From the NCBI GenBank assembly GCA_002478115.1, contig DLMH01000141.1:1-56971 (forward strand): DNA of 56,971 bases, in the 5' to 3' direction. Source of the DNA: Candidatus Acidiferrum typicum. Its GTDB lineage: Bacteria > Acidobacteriota > Terriglobia > Acidiferrales > UBA7541. Within the stretch, counting starts at the first letter, position 1. Each line of letters begins with the position of its first letter. Positions 52,718 through 56,971 of this stretch are shown in pieces. Under the pieces are notes generated by a model, which was given only the letters and a program-made list of their open reading frames with translations, was not told where the DNA came from and searched no databases. The position numbers and the translations under genes are program-made.

Positions 52718-54670
52718 ATGCGCAAACTGAGACTGGCTATAGCCTGTGGGGTGTTGGCATGCAGCGCGAGTGCGGGATGGGCGCAAGATAAGGTCGCCAC
52801 GCCGGGGAAGAAGCCGCTCACCCCAGCGAGTCTTCTGGAATGGCGCGATGTGCAGGACCCGCAATTCTCTCCGGACGGCACGAAGGTTGCTTTCGTGGTA
52901 AGCGACCCGCTGAAGGGCGAAAAACGCGCGCGGCACATCTGGCTCTACGACAAGAGCAGCAACACGGCCCGACAATTCACCTACTCGGAAAAATCGGAGT
53001 CTTCCCCGCGGTGGTCTCCAGACGGTAAAGAGCTGGCATTCCTCTCCGACCGCGGAGGGGACGAAGAGCAGATTTTCCTCCTGCAAAGTGAATTCGGCGA
53101 AGCCGCGGCAGTGACAAAGGAGAAGGCCGGCGTGACGGCGTTTGAATGGTCGCCGGACGGACAAGCGATTGCGTATCTGGCGCCGGATCCCAAGAGCGAA
53201 GCGCAGAAAAAGAAAGAAAAAGAGAAAGATGACGCGCGAGTGGTGGACAAGGACGAAAGGCACGCGCGCCTGCGGCTGCTGCATCTCGCCGATCACGAAT
53301 CGCGCGCGCTGACCGATTCCAACTGGGAAGTGAAGGAACTTGCCTGGTTTCCCGACGGGCAGGGTATCGCGGTGATCGCGACGAATCGTCCGGCTTCCGA
53401 CCAATACACGGACCGGATCTACCTGGTCAACACTGAAGAGGGAAGGATCAAAGAACTGCTGGCCCCAAGTGGACCGGTACAAGATTTGCGTGTTTCTCCG
53501 AATGGAACAACACTCAGTTTCGTGGGTTGCCGCGAGGATGGGCCAGACCCGCATGACGTCTTTCTGCTTCCCGTGATCGCCGGGGCGGCGCGCAATTTGA
53601 CCGGGGCGAGTCTTGATCGGCAGATCGTGGACCATCACTGGGCCAAGGGCGGCTGGCTGATTGCCGTCTACGCGGACGGGTTCACCAACAAGCTTGTGGG
53701 CTATAACAGCGAGGGAGAGAAGAAGGAGTCGGGGCGATTGCCGACGAATCCCAATCAGTTTTCGGTGGCAGCAACGGGAGAAATTGCCTTTGTGGGCGCC
53801 AGTGCGGCGGCGTTGCCGGAACTTTGGCTGCGTGACATCAAGGGCGAAGCGCAGGCTGTCAGTCACGTGAATGATGGCTTGAAGGACTTTGCCGTGATCG
53901 CCCCGGAATTCTACAAATACAAATCGTTTGATGGCCTGGAAATCGAAGCAGCCTTATTGAAGCCGGCGGGCTACGACGGAAAAACGAAATTGCCGCTGGT
54001 GGCTCTAGTGCATGGCGGCCCAACCGGCCGGTGGAGAGACAGCATTGATTCCTGGGGCCAACTGCTGGCGGCGCGCGGCTATGCCGTGCTTTCTCCCAAT
54101 GTGCGCGGCTCCGTCGGGTACGGTCAGAAATTCATCGAAATGAATCGCGCGGATTGGGGCGGCGGCGACTTCAAGGACGTGATGGCGGGCGTGGATGATC
54201 TAATCGCCAAAGGAATCGCCGACCCGGAACGCCTGGGAATTGGCGGAGGGTCGTATGGCGGATATATGGCGGCCTGGGTCGTGACGCAAACGACGCGTTT
54301 CAAAGCGGCAGTCTCCGCCGCGGGAATGTCCGATCTGATTTCGGAATATGGCACGGAGGAACACCCGGCGTATGACGAATGGCATTGGGGCACACCGTAC
54401 GAGAAGCCCGAAGGGTTCCTGAACGGTTCGCCTATCCTGTACGTGAAGAGCGCGAAGACGCCGACACTTATCCTTCAAGGCGAGGCGGACACAACCGATC
54501 CGCCGGGTCAGAGCCAGGAACTCTATCGCGGGCTGAAGCACTACGGAGTTGCGACGGAATTGGTGATGTACCCACGGGAGCCCCACGGTTTCCACGAGGC
54601 CAAGCATCGCGTGGACATGCTGACGCGGATGGTGGATTGGTTTGGCCTGTATTTGCAGCCTGGGAAGTGA
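52718..54670 (+). CDS. S9 family prolyl-oligopeptidase-type peptidase, secreted
   Basis: 650 residues from ATG 52718 (GGAAGGAGAG ribosome site). Signal MRKLRLAIACGVLACSASAG ending near WAQ. A WD40-like beta-propeller (about 30-400) has DPQFSPDGTKVAFV, SPRWSPDGKELAFLSDRGG and FEWSPDGQAIAYL. An alpha/beta-hydrolase domain follows with S512 (GGGSYGGYMAAW), D591 (LQGEADTTD) and H623 (REPHGF). The lysine-rich insertion PKSEAQKKKEKEKDDARVVD is surface-exposed and typical of the dipeptidyl-aminopeptidase-like branch. It cleaves oligopeptides outside the cytoplasm. Confidence 0.94.
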   Translation: MRKLRLAIACGVLACSASAGWAQDKVATPGKKPLTPASLLEWRDVQDPQFSPDGTKVAFVVSDPLKGEKRARHIWLYDKSSNTARQFTYSEKSESSPRWSPDGKELAFLSDRGGDEEQIFLLQSEFGEAAAVTKEKAGVTAFEWSPDGQAIAYLAPDPKSEAQKKKEKEKDDARVVDKDERHARLRLLHLADHESRALTDSNWEVKELAWFPDGQGIAVIATNRPASDQYTDRIYLVNTEEGRIKELLAPSGPVQDLRVSPNGTTLSFVGCREDGPDPHDVFLLPVIAGAARNLTGASLDRQIVDHHWAKGGWLIAVYADGFTNKLVGYNSEGEKKESGRLPTNPNQFSVAATGEIAFVGASAAALPELWLRDIKGEAQAVSHVNDGLKDFAVIAPEFYKYKSFDGLEIEAALLKPAGYDGKTKLPLVALVHGGPTGRWRDSIDSWGQLLAARGYAVLSPNVRGSVGYGQKFIEMNRADWGGGDFKDVMAGVDDLIAKGIADPERLGIGGGSYGGYMAAWVVTQTTRFKAAVSAAGMSDLISEYGTEEHPAYDEWHWGTPYEKPEGFLNGSPILYVKSAKTPTLILQGEADTTDPPGQSQELYRGLKHYGVATELVMYPREPHGFHEAKHRVDMLTRMVDWFGLYLQPGK

Positions 54671-54695
54671 TCGACTCCCTCCTGGGTCCTGATCG

Positions 54696-54732
54696 CTGAT
54701 ATCTGATAACTGATATCAGTAATCAGATATCG
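54696..54732. repeat. 37-nt near-perfect palindrome
   Basis: Centred on ACTGATATCAGT, with arms CTGATATCTGATa and its complement, two or three mismatches. Built from TGATATC-like units. Lies 26 nt after the S9 peptidase stop and may serve as a terminator or protein site. Confidence 0.6.
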
Positions 54733-54784
54733 GTCATTAGGAAGCAGGGTTCGGAACGTCAAAGAAAAGAGCAGGGGAAGGAAA

Positions 54785-55549
54785 ATGGGGAGCACGGCCA
54801 AGTGGGATGCAGGCTTGTACGACGACAAGCACTCGTTTGTGTGGAAGATGGCCGCAGGCCTGGTAGAACTGCTGGAACCCAAGCCGGGTGAACGCATCCT
54901 GGATGTCGGATGCGGAACAGGCCACCTGACGGCGCAGATCGCGGCGAGCGGAGCCCTCACCTACGGGATAGACCAATCTCCGGAAATGATCCGGCAAGCG
55001 CGCGAGAAATTCCCGGAGTTGCGGTTCGATGTGATGGATGCGCGCGAGATTTCGCTGGAGGAGTCCTTCGACGCCGTCTTTTCCAATGCGACACTCCATT
55101 GGATCAAGGAACCCGAGCGCGTCATCCGCGGAATCGTGAAGGTCCTGAAGCCGGGCGGGCGCTTCGTGGCCGAGTTCGGCGGCAAGGGCAATGTTGCAGC
55201 ATTGCTGGCAGCGGCCGAATGCGCCTGGAAAAAGTTGCGGCCGGAAACACCATTTGATAGCCCCTGGTTCTATCCGAGCGCGGGCGAATACGCGAGCCTC
55301 CTGGAGCGGCGCGGCCTGGAAGTCACCTATGCACTTTTGTTCGACCGGCCAACTCCGCTGGAGGATGGCGAGCGCGGCCTGCGCACCTGGCTGGAAATGT
55401 TCGGGGGCAGCATTGCGGGGAAACTGCCGGTGGAGGAGCGCGAGCGCCTGGTGAAAGAGATCGAGCGGCAAGCACGCGGCAAATTGTTCAGGGATGGCCA
55501 GTGGGTGATGGACTACCGGCGGTTGAGGATCGTGGCACGGGCTGTCTGA
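54785..55549 (+). CDS. Class I SAM-dependent methyltransferase
   Basis: 254 residues. SAM motif I ILDVGCGTGHLTAQIAASG, motif II GIDQSPEMIRQAREKFPELR, a DVMDAREISLEESFDAVFSN acidic loop, ATLHWIKEPERVI and LKPGGRFVAEFGGKGN. The closest plan is trans-aconitate or small-molecule methyltransferases (MGSTAKWDAGLYDDKHSFVW start). Cytoplasmic; the substrate is not deducible. Stands alone. Confidence 0.9.
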   Translation: MGSTAKWDAGLYDDKHSFVWKMAAGLVELLEPKPGERILDVGCGTGHLTAQIAASGALTYGIDQSPEMIRQAREKFPELRFDVMDAREISLEESFDAVFSNATLHWIKEPERVIRGIVKVLKPGGRFVAEFGGKGNVAALLAAAECAWKKLRPETPFDSPWFYPSAGEYASLLERRGLEVTYALLFDRPTPLEDGERGLRTWLEMFGGSIAGKLPVEERERLVKEIERQARGKLFRDGQWVMDYRRLRIVARAV

Positions 55550-56043
55550 TGCTGCGAGTGAATTGAGACGGGATACCGCATCCGTGTTCTGGCGCTGAGG
55601 GACGAACCGAAAGGACGGCGTGAATGTCTCCTGCCTCATGGAGTGACATTTTCGAGTTTCCATCAAGTGGTGACAGTATTACCGGGCTAAGACACACTTT
55701 CCATTTTGTCCACCGGAACTTGACGCGCGAGGACGGCGGGCGTATGGTTCTCGCGGAGAGATAGAGTTGCAATCGGAAATTCTGGCATGATTCAGCCAGC
55801 CGATAGGAAGGAAGCTCGACAGCGAGCTCAGTCCCCGCGATAGCGACGTTTTTGTTGACGACCAAAGCATGCGCGAAATCTGTCAAACTTGAGACACGTG
55901 CGCCAGTTGCGTCGATATGCTGCAAGAGTTGCCCGCTTCTTCTTCCTTCTTCCCTCCTCATGTGCGCCGCTTGGAACACGAACGGAGCGCTGCGAACGCA
56001 GTGAACTATCAATGCATCTTACTGGGTTACAGGGAGGTCTCGG
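55550..56043. other. 494-nt intergenic region before the third sugar-binding gene
   Basis: No convincing gene. Two GTGACA-type motifs 27 nt apart (55643 and 55670) recall the end structure of some IS elements and may be a relic. A ribosome site GGGAGG lies before the next gene. Confidence 0.35.
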
Positions 56044-56946
56044 ATGAAAAAGCTTAACCTCGTCCTTTTGGTGGTTGAGAATAATGATTATCAAGCCGAG
56101 CAAACCATCTCGGCAAAACAAGCGGCGCACGAGTGCGAGGCCGACCTTCAAGTTATACAAACTGAGCACGACGCGGTCGTACAGAGCCAGCAAGTCCTTA
56201 AACTCCTCTATAGCCCTGCGGGGACTCGCCCTAACGGGATTTTCTTCGAACCGGTGGGGACACCGCTCGCGCAAGCCGCGAAAATCGCAGCGTCATCTGG
56301 AGTGGGGTGGGTTGTGTTGAACCGGGAGGTCGACTACCTCAACGAACTTCGCCGCCTGTACCCGGCCACCCCGCTTTTCTCCGTCACGACCAATCATGAA
56401 GAGGTCGGCCGTATCCAGGGCGAACAGATCGCACACTTACTCCCCCATGGAGGCGCAGTTCTGTACATCCATGGACCCTCCGACAACAAAGCCGCTGTCC
56501 GGCGCGCTACCGCCATGCAGGCGGCGAAGCCGGCCAACGTCGATGTGCGCGTGCTGAAGGGACTTTGGACGGAGGAGAGTGCCTACAATGCCGTGGGTTC
56601 CTGGCTCAAGCTCAATGTCGCTAAAGACGTGGCATTCGGACTTGTGGCAGGCCAGAATGACGCCATGGCTCTCGGCGCGCGCCGGGCCTTTCAGGAACTC
56701 ACCACGGGACCCGAACACGACCGTTGGTTGGGTTTGCCCTACATCGGCTGCGACGGTCTGCAAAACACCGGGCAGGCTTATGTTCACCGTGGTCTTCTTG
56801 CAGCCACGATCGTCATTCCTGCCAACGCTGGCCAGGCGATAAAGGCGCTGGTTACCTCGCTGAGGACAGGGCAACAGCCAGCAGAATGCATCTTTACGAG
56901 TGCAAGTTCATTCCCGCAGGCCGCATCGCTTAAGCCCAGGAACTAG
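56044..56946 (+). CDS. RbsB-like sugar-binding domain protein without signal peptide (paralogue 3)
   Basis: 300 residues. Same plan as 16804-17709 and 17863-18771: it starts at strand one (MKKLNLVLLVVENNDYQAEQ), with no signal peptide, membrane helix or HTH. Conserved blocks are TNHEEVGRIQGEQ, VLYIHGPSDN, LKGLWTEESAYNAV, AGQNDAMALGARRAFQEL, GCDGLQNTGQAY and IPANAGQAIKALV. The N-terminal third is the most divergent (EHDAVVQSQQVLKLLYSPAG), where the other two have DNDAINQSTQ. Ligand probably differs. No transporter genes are adjacent before the window ends. Confidence 0.85.
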   Translation: MKKLNLVLLVVENNDYQAEQTISAKQAAHECEADLQVIQTEHDAVVQSQQVLKLLYSPAGTRPNGIFFEPVGTPLAQAAKIAASSGVGWVVLNREVDYLNELRRLYPATPLFSVTTNHEEVGRIQGEQIAHLLPHGGAVLYIHGPSDNKAAVRRATAMQAAKPANVDVRVLKGLWTEESAYNAVGSWLKLNVAKDVAFGLVAGQNDAMALGARRAFQELTTGPEHDRWLGLPYIGCDGLQNTGQAYVHRGLLAATIVIPANAGQAIKALVTSLRTGQQPAECIFTSASSFPQAASLKPRN

Positions 56947-56950
56947 CATG

Positions 56951-56970
56951 CTCATGCTTATCCGGTTGTT
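56951..56970. repeat. Terminal 20-mer, inverted copy of positions 1-20
   Basis: CTCATGCTTATCCGGTTGTT, four bases after the stop of the last gene. Exact reverse complement of the first 20 bases. Confidence 0.75.
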
Positions 56971-56971
56971 T

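Noticed and set aside
55643..55680. Pair of GTGACA motifs as an intact IS end
   Set aside because: No opposite end, duplication or transposase could be found; recorded only as a possible relic.
55488..56012. Antisense open frame overlapping the methyltransferase end and the intergenic region
   Set aside because: No domain, no ribosome site; the GTGACA motifs in it look like an element relic rather than coding sequence.

Overview
The window looks like a complete metagenomic or draft contig from a soil-type Acidobacteriota (Solibacter/Koribacter/Bryobacter-like). The evidence is high GC content together with families typical of that phylum: an Oar-like TonB receptor with an N-terminal carboxypeptidase-regulatory domain, a TPR plus FG-GAP plus ASPIC/UnbV protein, a VWFA-related secreted protein, Tat-exported sugar-phosphate isomerase-like TIM barrels, and dense intergenic palindromic repeats. 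No rRNA, CRISPR array or prophage module is visible. The taxonomic assignment is inference from gene content only.

Layout. 0-12.5 kb: a lacI-type regulator cut by the left edge, a large secreted TPR/FG-GAP/ASPIC protein, an amidase, a secreted TPR protein, the TonB receptor behind a good sigma70-like promoter, a TIM-barrel isomerase and a VOC protein. 12.5-19 kb: threonine synthase, a dicarboxylate/amino-acid symporter, a second TIM-barrel isomerase and two tandem sugar-binding (RbsB-like) proteins without signal peptides. 19.3-23.5 kb: a four-gene operon for a CoA-transferase and a 2-oxoacid:ferredoxin oxidoreductase whose beta and gamma subunits are fused. 23.6-29.3 kb: NIPSNAP, VWFA, an unrecognised protein, tRNA-Arg, a 999-bp mobile element with terminal inverted repeats and an 8-bp target duplication carrying a beta-barrel gene, MscS and small proteins. 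29.4-34.5 kb: a YfiR / CHASE8-like hybrid histidine kinase / GGDEF response regulator operon for c-di-GMP signalling. 34.8-39.4 kb: aldo/keto reductase, flavin reductase, GH1 glycosidase and small genes.

38.1-43.2 kb is an accessory island filled with several families of short palindromic repeats. In its centre lies a lower-GC gene for a 706-residue reverse transcriptase with an alpha-helical C-terminus that ends in a HEPN-like Rx6H motif, most like the AbiA/unknown-group (DRT) anti-phage reverse transcriptases. The gene is bracketed by inverted copies of a 34-nt repeat.

43.2-51 kb is housekeeping: cysS, an aminotransferase, YraN, galT, tRNA-Cys, a TonB-domain protein, a candidate structured RNA and an ABC-F ATPase. 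51-52.7 kb is a second small accessory patch: a relic of the mobile-element end, a distant homologue of the 25.6-kb gene, and a DUF433/DUF5615 toxin-antitoxin pair. 52.7-57 kb holds an S9 peptidase, a methyltransferase and a third signal-less sugar-binding protein. The two window ends share the same outward-reading 20-mer, which suggests the contig breaks at a multicopy sequence.

Main leads: the reverse transcriptase and its repeat surroundings, the three cytosolic periplasmic-binding-protein paralogues, the non-autonomous element with a beta-barrel passenger, and the YfiR-kinase-cyclase operon.
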